DNA of 64,000 nt from Bacteroidota bacterium. Its GTDB lineage: Bacteria > Bacteroidota > Ignavibacteria > Kapaibacteriales > UBA2268. The notes under the pieces were generated by a model that had not been told where the DNA came from, searched no databases, and was given only the letters and a program-made list of their open reading frames with translations. Each line of letters begins with the position of its first letter. Position 1 is the stretch's first letter. Location: NCBI GenBank assembly GCA_004322215.1, contig SCSM01000024.1:42729-106728 (forward strand). The letters run 5' to 3'. Both the position numbers and the translations under genes were made by a program. This document shows positions 10,001-18,653 of the stretch, one piece after another.

Positions 10001-10251
10001 ATAATTCTGTCATTGTACATCCGAATCCCGGCATGGGCTTGTACAATGTTAATATCTGGCTGCAACAACCAAATTCAATTGAAATGAGCTTGACAAACCT
10101 GATTGGTGTCGAGGTTTGGTCATATTCGACAGATTATCAGAGCGGAGAGATAATAAAAGAAATAAATATTCAGAATCTTCCTGATGGTGTATATTATCTG
10201 ACCGTGAAATTCGGAAGTCAGAGGATTATTCAAAAGATTGTAAAAGAATAA
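7021..10251 (+). CDS. Secreted BNR-type propeller protein with T9SS domain, paralog of the preceding gene
   Basis: A paralog of the preceding gene with the same order: signal peptide (KIILKTTLIIILISLISG), W-rich segment (FKRWESFWERR), propeller blades (GAASGGVWKSVDGG, KSTDGGNTW, FIHADIHDLVF), two Ig-like modules (YVWSTGEST, YLWSTGETT) and a T9SS type A C-terminus (VHPNPGMG to RIIQKIVKE). The track start at 6991 adds ten residues in front of the signal peptide; ATG 7021 gives a cleaner Lys-rich n-region and is preferred. Spacing and orientation suggest one transcript with the upstream copy, ending at the hairpin cluster after the stop. Function is unknown beyond surface delivery. The blade-by-blade similarity makes ancient tandem duplication the simplest origin. 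Confidence 0.85.
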   Translation: MKTEKIILKTTLIIILISLISGISFGQQKYLLSVENSSHLNFYDMQKAFNNYWDQIPESERKGWKNFKRWESFWERRVYPTGEFPDGAKILKEWQQFKMKNEQNSTQSEAQWNLLGPVLNPQSAGNTRDQGLGRINRLRLDPTNENVLWAGAASGGVWKSVDGGRNWFTFPFTQFLSIGVSDIAIAERNPDIVYVATGDCEPSYSNYYSIGLIKTTNGGKDWEVTNLKYSTDNGRNVNRVIVHPDNPNIVIVGTSEGIYKSTDGGNTWSQKEGGKFFIDLEFMPGNPDVVYASTKSWSGNNYIYKSTNNGDTWKEIRTYQGSVRIALAVTPFEPLFVYAVVASTNRGFQSLSVSVDGGDNWDIVSTPSTSKNILGWGDGGPNDQVDGSYGQGEYDLCIAVSPSNGYEVYVGGINVWKSADGGNSFTLMTHWYGGYQKPFIHADIHDLVFANTTNTLYATHDGGIDKTTNGGFNWTNITDGMSISQFYRLGCSQTNPGLIIGGCQDNGTRRLKNDTWMGVYAGDGMEAAIDPTNENRMYASTQYGELARSGNGGSNFSYMIGRNETGARGDWITPFIINPVNTSNLYAGYRDVWKLSNYGTIKSKISNFGSSQNILSLAIAPSDTNTLYAATISDLHVTRDGAQTWTKRFYSGGPISYIAVHPENANRLWITKSNYSAGQKVFEYDGSSWKNISGNLPNVPVNCIVYQKGSPDRLYVGTDIGVFYTDYGSSYWEPYGSGMPNVIVYELEIQESSKKLRAATFGRGIWETDLMDCNLPQPQVNVIGETTFCEGDSVLLEAPDGLSDYVWSTGESTKRISIKQSGNYTLLVNDPNGCKAKSKAVEITVKKVNELNISPLGKYPICDGDTVQLSASLGFQTYLWSTGETTKKITARDTGFYSVKGTTSSGCTAFAEFKVELTPAKPIITRNRNTLTSSEAAAYQWYYNGNPIPDATQQSYEITQAGIYKIIVFDKDSCTNVSDSIDAIVGVDEIKYYDNSVIVHPNPGMGLYNVNIWLQQPNSIEMSLTNLIGVEVWSYSTDYQSGEIIKEINIQNLPDGVYYLTVKFGSQRIIQKIVKE

Positions 10252-10269
10252 ATTTTAATTAATTGTCTT

Positions 10270-10352
10270 ACTGAATTTAATTCAGTATCCATTGCTATTA
10301 TCAGTGTCAGGAGTTAATCCTGACACTTTATTATAAACTGAATTGATTCAGT
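10270..10352 (+). repeat. Array of three palindromes after the propeller pair
   Basis: Three inverted repeats follow one another: ACTGAAT-tta-ATTCAGT (10270-10286), the terminator stem AGTGTCAGGA/TCCTGACACT (10303-10327) and ACTGAAT-tg-ATTCAGT (10337-10352). The outer two share the same 7-base arms, so they can fold locally or pair with each other around the central hairpin. Confidence 0.6.
10303..10327 (+). terminator. Strong hairpin terminator downstream of the propeller pair
   Basis: A perfect 10-bp stem (AGTGTCAGGA / TCCTGACACT) with a 5-base GTTAA loop lies 52 bases after the stop of the second propeller gene and is followed by TTTATTATAA. The T-tract is short, so termination strength is uncertain, but the stem is the longest perfect inverted repeat noticed in the window. 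Confidence 0.65.
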
Positions 10353-10392
10353 AACAAGTTCTGAAAATAATCATTAAAAATTGTATGAATTT

Positions 10393-10992
10393 ATGATTGG
10401 GCAGCTTAACGGTACACTGATACATAAAACTTCAACTGAAATAATAATTGACTGCGGAGGAGTCGGCTACTCTGCTTTTGTATCCGTTAATACTTCCGAA
10501 TCGCTACCTGAAGTCGGTATCAATGTCAAAGTGGTTACAATTCTGATTCCGAAAGAAGATTCTCTCAATCTTTATGCTTTCGCAGATGAATCCGAAAGAG
10601 AAACATTCAAAATGCTTATTTCCATATCCGGCATAGGACCAAAAATTGCACTCGGCATATTATCATCTGTTACAGTAGATGATTTGCAGTCAATTATCAT
10701 TTCAGGGAATCTTCATTCATTGCAAAAGCTACCGGGCATAGGCAAAAAAACTGCGGAAAGATTACTCCTGGAACTTCGCGATAAAATAACAAAAATCGTC
10801 CCCGCAGGAGTTTCAGATGTTCAGGTCAAATACTCCCTCATAGTCCAGGAAGCTTTGTCTGCACTCGTTACATTGGGCTATTCACGGCTTATAGCCGACA
10901 AAGCAATCAAATCAGCTTTGAATGAACTCAGCACCGACAAGCTGACAGCAGAGCAATTAATTAAATCAGCTTTAAAACACGCTATGAGTTGA
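10393..10992 (+). CDS. ruvA: Holliday junction branch-migration protein RuvA
   Basis: RuvA is the tetrameric DNA-binding subunit that loads the RuvB motor on Holliday junctions. The 199-residue product from ATG 10393 starts MIGQLNGTL and contains the OB-fold motif DCGGVGYSAFVSV, the junction-contacting ESERETFKMLISISGIGPKIAL segment and the helix-hairpin-helix KLPGIGKKTAERLLLELRDK, then a C-terminal UBA-like domain III. The track start (TTG 10381) adds four residues absent from the family, so ATG 10393 is preferred. Length is normal. ruvB and ruvC are not adjacent. The next gene begins only three bases after the stop, suggesting cotranscription with the HisA-like gene. Confidence 0.93.
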   Translation: MIGQLNGTLIHKTSTEIIIDCGGVGYSAFVSVNTSESLPEVGINVKVVTILIPKEDSLNLYAFADESERETFKMLISISGIGPKIALGILSSVTVDDLQSIIISGNLHSLQKLPGIGKKTAERLLLELRDKITKIVPAGVSDVQVKYSLIVQEALSALVTLGYSRLIADKAIKSALNELSTDKLTAEQLIKSALKHAMS

Positions 10993-10995
10993 TTT

Positions 10996-11745
10996 ATGCT
11001 TCTCGTTATTCCTGCAATGGCACTTCATCAAGGCAAATGCACTTTTTTTGTCAAGGGTGAAATCGGCACCGAGGAAACATATTTCCGGTATTCGGACCAT
11101 CCGGATAAACTTTGCAAATTGTGGAGACGGGAAAATGCAAAAACAATTCATATTACCGATTTGGATGTGCTTTTCGGTGGGAAAAACGAAAGTAATCTCG
11201 AACAAATCATATCTATTGCAAAATCAGTTGACATTCCCATTCAATTACTTACCGAATTTAAAGGGTTTGACGAGTGCAGGGATATTCTCGACAGTGGAAT
11301 ATACAGAGTAATTCTCTTCGACCTGGCTTATCGCAATCCCGATGCTATCAGGGAACTTCTCTGGCTATATACACCTTCAAGAATCGCATTCTTAGTTAAC
11401 TGTCTCGACGGAAAAATCAGGTTCTGGAACAGCGAATTTATCATCAGCGACATTGATTATGTCAATTTCCTAAAAGAATTAGGAGCAACGCGAATCATTG
11501 TGCGTGACGAAGCCCGTTTCGACACATTGGAAGGGATTGATGTCGAACTTCTGAAAAGAATAAGCGACCCTGAACGGCTCAAAATAACTGCATTCGGCAT
11601 GGTCAAAACCCCCGAACAACTCTGGCAATTGCAGGAATACGAATCGCTCGGCATTGATTCTGTTATAATCGGCAAGCCGTTATACCAAAACGCATTCCCT
11701 TGCCAAAAAATCTGGCGTCTGGCAGAAGCTGAGTTGGAACAGTGA
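10996..11745 (+). CDS. HisA-like TIM-barrel protein lacking the HisA catalytic and phosphate-site signatures
   Basis: A 249-residue protein with the length and overall pattern of HisA (ProFAR isomerase). It opens LLVIPAMALHQGKCTFFVKG where HisA has IPAIDL-DGKcvrL-qG, and ends SVIIGKPLYQNAF where HisA has GVIVGKALYEG-F. The catalytic aspartate of the first strand is replaced by alanine (IPAMAL). The GGGIR phosphate-binding loop after strand 3 is TEFKG, and the later GGV loop is GMV. Isomerase activity is therefore doubtful, although the fold is likely kept. It could bind another phosphorylated ligand or be structural. It sits three bases after ruvA, and no other his genes are in the window. 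Family placement is by motif alignment in my head, not a search. Confidence 0.7.
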   Translation: MLLVIPAMALHQGKCTFFVKGEIGTEETYFRYSDHPDKLCKLWRRENAKTIHITDLDVLFGGKNESNLEQIISIAKSVDIPIQLLTEFKGFDECRDILDSGIYRVILFDLAYRNPDAIRELLWLYTPSRIAFLVNCLDGKIRFWNSEFIISDIDYVNFLKELGATRIIVRDEARFDTLEGIDVELLKRISDPERLKITAFGMVKTPEQLWQLQEYESLGIDSVIIGKPLYQNAFPCQKIWRLAEAELEQ

Positions 11746-11753
11746 TTAAATGA

Positions 11754-13190
11754 TTATTTTACAAATGTTAGAATCTTCGATATACTATTTTCATCAATTT
11801 CAAAATTATCATCAATTATATATCCATTCTTATCAATAAGAAATGCTCTCGGGATGTAATTGATTTTATATTTAATAGTAAACTCAGTATAAGAACCATA
11901 AGTAATAAACGAGTTTTCAATATTATACTTATTCACAACACTTTTCCATTGATTGAGCTTAACATCAAGAGATAAATTTAATGTAAATAAATCATTATTT
12001 TTTAAAGAATCACCTATTTTTTTTACTAATGGTAATTTTTCAATGCAAGGTCCGCACCAGCTTGCCCACATATTCACGAGAACAATTTTATTTGATATTT
12101 TCTTACTGTCAATTTTATTACCCAGTGAATCGGTGAATAATGAATAATCAAATTTTGTTTTGGTGAATTTATTCTCTTTAATTGATTTTATCAGACAGTC
12201 GAAATTGTATGAATATTTTTTGTATAATGGATTAATTACCGAATCAATTAAAAGAATTTGTATCGAATCTAAATTTCCGATTTCATAAATCCTTTGATGC
12301 TCGTAATATCCAAAAATTATATTTTTAATTAAATATTCTCTATAAGAAATTGGTATTTCAGAACATAATTGAATCTTTAATTTTAGGAGTTTCAAATCAT
12401 CTACATTTTGTCCTTTGAGTTTACTCTGGGCTTTCGCTGAAATAATGTTAGAATAAATTCTCTCAAATGTAAAGAATTGATTATCATTATTCTCCTTTAA
12501 AAATACCTCGGAGTTATTAATAACTTCATTTACTGATGAGTCATTAATATCTGAATAATTTCGGTTTATAAAACTTAATAGATGTTCATAATAAACTGCT
12601 TCAAAAACTTTATTACTGATATAATTTTTATAAAATAAACTATCTTTATTTATTATCTGATGTATATTTACAGTATCCAGTAAAACACTGTCGCAATATT
12701 TTTTATAATTCTCAATATTCTTTTCTCTGTAAAACTTTTGTAACCCTAAAGAAAATTTCTGCATTAATTTTACAAAATTGTAATAGCCTATATTGACAGG
12801 GTCGTTTAAATCATATTCCGCCTTGATTTCTCCCGTTGAATCAATGTCAATAGTTATTTTCAGTGAATCAACAAATTCAGGATAAAATATTTTTGAAATA
12901 TTGTAAGGTTGAATTTTGAACATATAGAGAGAATCGGATATTAACTTCACATTAAAAGTTTTATTGATTTTATAATTATATGGTAGTTCACTGTATGATT
13001 CAGACTTACAAATATTAAATAAGTAATAGTCATCCTTAACAAATTTGAATAATTCGAACCTGAATTCTTTTACATTATCGCATTTGTTGATAATGGAAAT
13101 ATTGCAGGTCTTTACTTTTGATATGCAAATCGAATGTAAAGCAATCAGAATAAAAACTGTTATTATTAAGGTTTTAATAAGTATTTTCAT
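11754..13190 (-). CDS. Exported TlpA-like thioredoxin-fold protein
   Basis: A 478-residue protein with an N-terminal hydrophobic signal (KTLIITVFILIALHSICIS) and a C-terminal thioredoxin/TlpA domain (about 345-478). The domain carries the redox motif WCGPC in LVNMWASWCGPCIEKLP and the cis-proline region INYIPRAFLIDKNG. The long middle part resembles the N-terminal regions of Bacteroidetes TlpA/AlkD-like periplasmic disulfide reductases but has no motif I recognise. The likely role is thiol-disulfide exchange in the periplasm. It is convergent with the HisA-like gene (8-base gap) and divergent from nuoG. The gene is very A/T-rich with many Lys, Asn and Ile codons compared with its neighbours. 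Confidence 0.78.
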   Translation of the reverse strand: MKILIKTLIITVFILIALHSICISKVKTCNISIINKCDNVKEFRFELFKFVKDDYYLFNICKSESYSELPYNYKINKTFNVKLISDSLYMFKIQPYNISKIFYPEFVDSLKITIDIDSTGEIKAEYDLNDPVNIGYYNFVKLMQKFSLGLQKFYREKNIENYKKYCDSVLLDTVNIHQIINKDSLFYKNYISNKVFEAVYYEHLLSFINRNYSDINDSSVNEVINNSEVFLKENNDNQFFTFERIYSNIISAKAQSKLKGQNVDDLKLLKLKIQLCSEIPISYREYLIKNIIFGYYEHQRIYEIGNLDSIQILLIDSVINPLYKKYSYNFDCLIKSIKENKFTKTKFDYSLFTDSLGNKIDSKKISNKIVLVNMWASWCGPCIEKLPLVKKIGDSLKNNDLFTLNLSLDVKLNQWKSVVNKYNIENSFITYGSYTEFTIKYKINYIPRAFLIDKNGYIIDDNFEIDENSISKILTFVK

Positions 13191-13303
13191 TTGACTAAAC
13201 CACCATTAGTTAATAATGTAGCTTATTATTTGTTATTAATTGAAGATAATTTAATAAATATTCCACCGCTTTCCACTTTCATTTTAAAACAAAAAATTTG
13301 TAA

Positions 13304-13332
13304 TTTGGAAGATTGTATAAGAATATAATTTG
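13304..13332 (+). promoter_or_regulatory. Candidate promoter for nuoGHI
   Basis: TTTG at 13304-13307 and TATAATTTG at 13324-13332 are separated by 16 bases, nearly the same arrangement as upstream of the first propeller gene. The site is about 72 bases before the GTG start of nuoG. Assignment rests on the published Bacteroidetes -33/-7 pattern only. Confidence 0.4.
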
Positions 13333-13403
13333 ATTTAATATTTATTTGTAGGGGAAGATACCAAATCTTCCCATGTTGAATTTTTAGAGGAGATTCGGAA
13401 TAA

Positions 13404-15176
13404 GTGCCAAATATAGTAATAGATGGTCAGAAAATTGAAACTGCCGCAGGCAAAACAGTAATCGAAGCGGCTTACGAAAACGGAATGCAAATAACACATT
13501 TTTGCTGGCATCCAGAACTTTCTATATCAGGAAATTGTAGAATGTGTCTCGTCGAAATAGGTATGCCAAAACGTATGCCAGACGGTTCAATCCAAAATGA
13601 TAATGAGGGAAATCCGGTTATATCATATTTCCCTAAACTGCAGATTGCCTGTGCTACAACGATAGCAGAAGGCATGCACATAAACACAAAAAAAGATAAT
13701 GTAGTCAAAGCACAAGAAGCCGTCATGGAATTTCTTCTCATTAATCACCCGCTCGATTGCCCGATTTGCGACGAAGCGGGACAATGCAAGCTACAGGAAT
13801 ACGGATATAAATACTCAAAAGGTGAAAGCCGATTCGAGGAGGAAAAAGTTCATGCACCAAAGCACCAATCCTGGGGACCTACAATTGTTTTCGATGCTGA
13901 AAGATGTATCAAATGTTCCCGTTGTATCAGGTTCGGGCAGGAAGTCGCAAAGCAGGATGTATTAACATTTGTCAACCGGGGCGACCATGTGAAAATCGAA
14001 TTATTCGAAGGGACACAATTCGATAATCCATATTCGATGAATGTTATTGATATTTGCCCTGTCGGTGCATTGACAAGCAAGGATTTCCGCTTCAAGTCGA
14101 GAGTATGGGACATGAGCTTCAATGATTCGATTTGCCCGGGATGTGCCAGGGGATGCAACATTAAGATTGGTGTAAGAAATAATGAAATCCTGAGAATAGA
14201 ACCGAGAACAAATCCTTATGTGAATAAATACTGGATGTGCGATTATGGCCGGCTTTCTCAATATAAATTCGTAAATGAAGACAGAGTAACCGAGCCGATG
14301 ATTCGCTGGAAGGATGAACTCATACCCTGCTCATGGGACGAAGCTTATGCAAAAGCAGAAGAATCGCTTAAGAAATTCATGCCGGAAGAAATCATGTTTA
14401 TCGGTTCAGGCAGAACGGCTAATGAGGGAAATTATATTCTGAGCAAATTCGCAATGGAGGTTATTAAATCTGAAAATATAGATTTATTCAGTGATATCGA
14501 TGAATCGTTCAAAGATGATTTTCTGAAGGTCAGCGATAAAAAGCCAAATTGCAGAGGAGCCGTCGAAGTCGGGATCATTCCCGAGAAAAATGGTGTGAAA
14601 GTTCAAAACCTGCACGATAAAATGAGATTTAAAAACATTAAAGCGATTTACATAATTACAGACCAGATTGTTCAATTCAGACCCATACTCGATGAAATTG
14701 ACGATTTGGAATTGCTCATTGTCCATGCATATAATCTTACTTCATTAACAAAAAAAGCAGATATTGTTTTTGCCGCTTCGACTTATGCCGAAATCGAAGG
14801 AACTTATGTTAATGTTGATAAAAGAGTCCAGCACCTGACCCCTGCTCTTGTTACCGCTGAAAACTTGAGATTTATGGGTATGAAAATGAGTCGTCTCGAT
14901 AAATTCGGTGCTTCTAATGACAGATGGACACAGCATAAGCTCAGAAACACACTTCCCCACTGGAAAATTCTTACAAAATTGGCAGAGCAATTTAACGTGA
15001 AATGGAATTATAAATCTGCAAAGGATGTTTTTAAGGAAATAACTGAAAAAATCCCTTCATTTGCAGGAATGACTTATGAAAAATTGGATGAATACCAGGG
15101 TTTGACTTTAGGTAAGGCAGAACAGCCGGACCCGAAGGTAATTAATTATGAATCGCACGTGATGAAACCGAATTAA
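13404..15176 (+). CDS. nuoG: NADH-quinone oxidoreductase subunit G (short form)
   Basis: The iron-sulfur subunit of the Complex I electron-input arm. From the N-terminus it has a 2Fe-2S ferredoxin domain (HFCWHPELSISGNCRMCLVEIG), the NADH-G His/Cys motif (HPLDCPICDEAGQCKLQ), a two-cluster 4Fe-4S domain (CIKCSRCIRF, DICPVGALTSKDF), the extra site CPGCARGCNI, and a shortened molybdopterin-oxidoreductase-like domain. At 590 residues it is shorter than the ~900 of E. coli, because the C-terminal part is reduced, as in many non-proteobacterial forms. The start is GTG with AGAGGAGAT upstream. nuoH follows after 33 bases. NuoE and NuoF, its usual partners, are not in the window. Confidence 0.92.
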   Translation: MPNIVIDGQKIETAAGKTVIEAAYENGMQITHFCWHPELSISGNCRMCLVEIGMPKRMPDGSIQNDNEGNPVISYFPKLQIACATTIAEGMHINTKKDNVVKAQEAVMEFLLINHPLDCPICDEAGQCKLQEYGYKYSKGESRFEEEKVHAPKHQSWGPTIVFDAERCIKCSRCIRFGQEVAKQDVLTFVNRGDHVKIELFEGTQFDNPYSMNVIDICPVGALTSKDFRFKSRVWDMSFNDSICPGCARGCNIKIGVRNNEILRIEPRTNPYVNKYWMCDYGRLSQYKFVNEDRVTEPMIRWKDELIPCSWDEAYAKAEESLKKFMPEEIMFIGSGRTANEGNYILSKFAMEVIKSENIDLFSDIDESFKDDFLKVSDKKPNCRGAVEVGIIPEKNGVKVQNLHDKMRFKNIKAIYIITDQIVQFRPILDEIDDLELLIVHAYNLTSLTKKADIVFAASTYAEIEGTYVNVDKRVQHLTPALVTAENLRFMGMKMSRLDKFGASNDRWTQHKLRNTLPHWKILTKLAEQFNVKWNYKSAKDVFKEITEKIPSFAGMTYEKLDEYQGLTLGKAEQPDPKVINYESHVMKPN

Positions 15177-15209
15177 TTATGAATTTGTATAAGAAATAAT
15201 AAATATTTT

Positions 15210-16298
15210 ATGTCAGAACTTGTTTGGATATTGATTGAAGCACTTATAAAAGCAGTTGTAATACTGACTATGATATTATTAGCTGCCGCTACGCTTGTTT
15301 ACTTTGAAAGAAGAATATCTGCATTTATCCAGAACCGTTATGGACCTAACCGTGTGGGACCCTTCGGCTTATTGCAGCCATTTGCAGATGTATTTAAACT
15401 CTTTCTCAAAGAAGACCTTGTTCCAAAGGTTGCCGATAAGAGATTTCACCGGCTCGCACCAATTATATCTCTTGGTGTAACTTTAGCAGTTTATTCGGTT
15501 ATACCTTTATCGAATTATGTTAATATTGATACTGGAGATACAGTTAGGAAAGTATATTTCGGTATTGCTCCGAATGTGAACATCGGGTTCCTTTTTGTAC
15601 TTGCAATGACATCTGTAGGAGTATATGGAATAACACTCGCCGGCTGGTCCTCGAACAATAAATATTCTTTGCTCGGTGGCTTAAGGTCATCTGCACAAAT
15701 GATTTCTTATGAGCTTTCGATGGGTCTTTCTGTAATTGGAGTATTATTGGTTTCAAACTATTTCACGACTTCTCAGAATGGCAATTGGACAAATACATTG
15801 AGCTTGAATACAATTGTAATGAATCAATCAGGATGGAAATGGAACATATTACTCCAGCCACTCGGATTTATAATATTTTTAGTTTCAGCGTTTGCCGAAA
15901 CAAACAGGGCTCCATTTGATTTGCCAGAAGCAGAGCCGGAACTTGTCGGTGGCTTTAACACTGAATATTCGGGAATGAAATTCGGTATGTTTTTCCTCGC
16001 AGAATACGGGAATATGGCAACATCAGCAGCTTTAATTACTTTATTATTCCTTGGCGGCTGGCAACTTCCCTTTCCTTCACACTGGCTGGGATTGGCTGAA
16101 GGTTCTGTGTGGTTAGCTTTGGCACAGTTTGCTTCGTTCCTGCTTAAAATAATTTTACTTGCAATATTCTTTATCTGGGTGCGTTGGTCAATTCCGAGAT
16201 TCAGGTATGACCAGTTGATGAATCTCGGCTGGAAGATTATGTTACCTCTTTCATTATTGAATATAGTATTGACAGGAATTATATTATTGATAATATGA
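15210..16298 (+). CDS. nuoH: NADH-quinone oxidoreductase subunit H
   Basis: The membrane subunit that joins the peripheral and membrane arms of Complex I and lines the quinone cavity. The 362-residue protein has about eight or nine hydrophobic helices. It shows the family signatures [20 protein letters not shown] (first cytosolic loop) and the quinone-site loop [20 protein letters not shown] followed by [16 protein letters not shown]. Length is slightly above the usual 320-340. It lies between nuoG and nuoI in a tight operon (33 and 28 bases), so coexpression is expected. No nuoJKLMN follows, unlike the canonical operon. Confidence 0.95.
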   Translation: MSELVWILIEALIKAVVILTMILLAAATLVYFERRISAFIQNRYGPNRVGPFGLLQPFADVFKLFLKEDLVPKVADKRFHRLAPIISLGVTLAVYSVIPLSNYVNIDTGDTVRKVYFGIAPNVNIGFLFVLAMTSVGVYGITLAGWSSNNKYSLLGGLRSSAQMISYELSMGLSVIGVLLVSNYFTTSQNGNWTNTLSLNTIVMNQSGWKWNILLQPLGFIIFLVSAFAETNRAPFDLPEAEPELVGGFNTEYSGMKFGMFFLAEYGNMATSAALITLLFLGGWQLPFPSHWLGLAEGSVWLALAQFASFLLKIILLAIFFIWVRWSIPRFRYDQLMNLGWKIMLPLSLLNIVLTGIILLII

Positions 16299-16326
16299 TT
16301 ATTGGATTTGGAAATCGGAAAAAGAA

Positions 16327-16821
16327 ATGAATATAACTAAAAATACAGAAAATGACAGAATGAATTTTTGGGAGAAAATTTATCTCCCTGAAATCGCAAG
16401 GGGAATGGGATTAACTCTAAAGCAAGTATTTAAACCGAAGTTCACAAGACAATATCCCGAAGAAGTATGGAATCCCGAAGGTTCTTACAGAGGGAGACCT
16501 GTGCTGGTCAAAGAAGAAGGCGAAAGGTGCGTTGCCTGCGGATTATGCTCGAGGGTCTGCCCTGCACTCGCCATAGAAGTACAGGCAAGCGAGACCGAAA
16601 AAGATAAAGAACGCTATCCTGTCAAATTCGAAATCAATATGCTTCGTTGCATTTTCTGCGGTTTCTGCGAGGAAGTTTGTCCCGAAGAAGCAATCGTAAT
16701 GAGCAAGGATTATCATTTGGTGTTCCAATCGCAGGAAGAAGCAATTCTCGGCAAAGACAAATTGGAGGTCCCTATTGCTAAACTGCAGGACCGGCTGGAA
16801 TTTTTAAGGCAATATAGGTAA
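16327..16821 (+). CDS. nuoI: NADH-quinone oxidoreductase subunit I
   Basis: The ferredoxin-like Complex I subunit carrying clusters N6a and N6b between NuoG and NuoB. Two complete 4Fe-4S motifs are visible: [12 protein letters not shown] and [12 protein letters not shown]. The N-terminal segment ([20 protein letters not shown]) is the typical amphipathic membrane-contact region. At 164 residues the length is normal. It is the last gene of the nuoGHI cluster; a lipoprotein peptidase with its own ribosome binding site follows 57 bases later. Confidence 0.95.
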   Translation: MNITKNTENDRMNFWEKIYLPEIARGMGLTLKQVFKPKFTRQYPEEVWNPEGSYRGRPVLVKEEGERCVACGLCSRVCPALAIEVQASETEKDKERYPVKFEINMLRCIFCGFCEEVCPEEAIVMSKDYHLVFQSQEEAILGKDKLEVPIAKLQDRLEFLRQYR

Positions 16822-16878
16822 AATACAATCAACAGAAATAAATCTATTGCTTATTATTCATTTTTCTTGAGGATGATT

Positions 16879-18594
16879 ATGAAAAGAAGTATGTTACTTA
16901 TTTTTTCAATTTTTATTATTGTGGTATTAATATCTGGCTGTGGGAAACAGGGAGAAACTGCAAACATGGAGGAAGTAAAAAAGATGGAAGCCGAATATTC
17001 TAAATTCATTGATTCTTTGCTTAAAGTTGTCAAACCGACATATAAGAATATGTCTCTCGCTTACTTTGAAGCATCAGTTAGCGGAGAACCTGCTGACTGG
17101 GATAAAAGCGCAAAATACGAGATGGAGCTTAACTCCATACTTTCAAACAAAGAGAATTTTGCAAAAATCAAAAAATTCAAAGAATCCGGTTTGATTCAGG
17201 ATGAATTAAAAGCCAGAGAGTTACAGGTTACTTATAATACTTTGCTCGGTATGCAGATTGACACATCAAAGCTAAATGCCATGACAAAACTTCAAACCGA
17301 AATAGCACAGAAGTATAATAACTTCCGGGCTAAAGTCGGCAAAAAAGAAATGACTGACAATGATGTCGAAGATGCACTCAAAACTTCAAAAGATTCGAAA
17401 TTTCTCGAGCAGGTTTGGACTGAGCAAAAGAAGATTGGTCCAATAGTTGCGCAGGACATAATTCGTCTCGTAAAAATGAGGAATGATGCTGCAAAAGAGC
17501 TTGGATTCAAGAATTATCATGAAATGAGTTTGCGTCTCAGCGAACAAAATCCTGATGATATAAGTAAGCTGTTCGATGAACTCGATGTCCTTACAAAAGA
17601 TGCATTTAAACAAGAAAAGCAGAAAATGGATTTAATTCTTGCCGTGGGATGTAACATTAAACCGGAAGATTTAATGCCCTGGCATTATCAAAACCGTTTC
17701 TTCCAGGAAGCACCGAAAATATATGATGTTGACCTCGACACATATTATACGAATATTGACATTGCGAAAACCGGGCAGGAGTTTTACCAGGGATTGAATC
17801 TGCCAATTAATGATATGGCTGCAAAAAGTGATTTATACGAAAAGCCAAAGAAAAACCAGCATGCATATTGCATTGACATTGACAGGGATGCAAAAGACAT
17901 AAGAGTGTTATGCAATATCAAACCAAATTCGAGATGGATGGAGACGATGCTCCATGAATTCGGTCATGCACTTTATGAAAAATATCTCGATAATAATCTT
18001 CCGTGGATTATTAAGCAGCCGGCTCATACATTTACAACTGAAGCAATCGCAATGATGTTCGGACGGCTTGCCACTGACCCCCAATGGATGCAGGAAGTAA
18101 TCAAAATTAATCCCGAAGAGAAAACAAAAATTGCCGATGCCTGCTTCAAGACTTTACGACTGCAGCAGCTTGTTTTCAGCCGTTGGTCACAGGTTATGTA
18201 CAGATTTGAAAAAAGCATGTATGAGAATCCCGACCAGGATTTGAACAAACTTTGGTGGGACCTTGTCGAAAAATACCAAATGCTCAAAAAGCCGGCTGAC
18301 AGAAATCAACCGGATTGGGCATCAAAAATCCATATAGCAACTTCACCCTGTTATTATCATAATTATCATTTGGGTGAATTGCTTGCATCTCAATTGTATT
18401 ATACAATCGAAAATAAAGTATTGAAGGCAAAAGATAATGAAAAAATCAGTTTTGTCGGTAAACCTGATGTAGGAAAATTCCTGGTTGATAATGTTTTCAA
18501 GCCGGGATCCCGATATCCCTGGAATACAATGATTGAAAAAGCAACCGGTGAAAAACTTACCGCTAATTATTATGCAAAACAGTTTGTGAAGTAA
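16879..18594 (+). CDS. M2/M3-type zinc metallopeptidase lipoprotein
   Basis: A gluzincin peptidase, probably a peptidyl-dipeptidase of the ACE-like M2 group or the related M3 group. ATG 16879 is preferred over the track's TTG 16867 because TTGAGGAT precedes it and it begins a clean lipoprotein signal (MKRSMLLIFSIF to LISGC, lipid-modified Cys about residue 21). The zinc motif HEFGH is at about 359-363, and the downstream TEAIAMMFGRLA supplies the third ligand, a Glu about 30 residues later. The ~570-residue length fits a single catalytic domain. It probably sits on the periplasmic membrane face, trimming peptides. It follows nuoI in the same direction and ends at a clear terminator. Confidence 0.8.
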   Translation: MKRSMLLIFSIFIIVVLISGCGKQGETANMEEVKKMEAEYSKFIDSLLKVVKPTYKNMSLAYFEASVSGEPADWDKSAKYEMELNSILSNKENFAKIKKFKESGLIQDELKARELQVTYNTLLGMQIDTSKLNAMTKLQTEIAQKYNNFRAKVGKKEMTDNDVEDALKTSKDSKFLEQVWTEQKKIGPIVAQDIIRLVKMRNDAAKELGFKNYHEMSLRLSEQNPDDISKLFDELDVLTKDAFKQEKQKMDLILAVGCNIKPEDLMPWHYQNRFFQEAPKIYDVDLDTYYTNIDIAKTGQEFYQGLNLPINDMAAKSDLYEKPKKNQHAYCIDIDRDAKDIRVLCNIKPNSRWMETMLHEFGHALYEKYLDNNLPWIIKQPAHTFTTEAIAMMFGRLATDPQWMQEVIKINPEEKTKIADACFKTLRLQQLVFSRWSQVMYRFEKSMYENPDQDLNKLWWDLVEKYQMLKKPADRNQPDWASKIHIATSPCYYHNYHLGELLASQLYYTIENKVLKAKDNEKISFVGKPDVGKFLVDNVFKPGSRYPWNTMIEKATGEKLTANYYAKQFVK

Positions 18595-18614
18595 TTTATT
18601 GACTTATTTATAAG

Positions 18615-18653
18615 GCAGGTATGCGGATTAATCCAAATACCTGCTTTTTTTTT
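18615..18653 (+). terminator. Rho-independent terminator after the metallopeptidase gene
   Basis: The stem GCAGGTAT / ATACCTGC (18615-18622 with 18637-18644) is followed directly by a run of nine T. The loop contains GGATTAATCC, itself a palindrome. It lies 20 bases after the stop and is the best classical terminator on the plus strand. Confidence 0.82.

Noticed and set aside
13850-14261. Minus-strand ORFs inside nuoG
   Set aside because: They overlap strongly conserved iron-sulfur coding sequence on the plus strand and show no protein family pattern.
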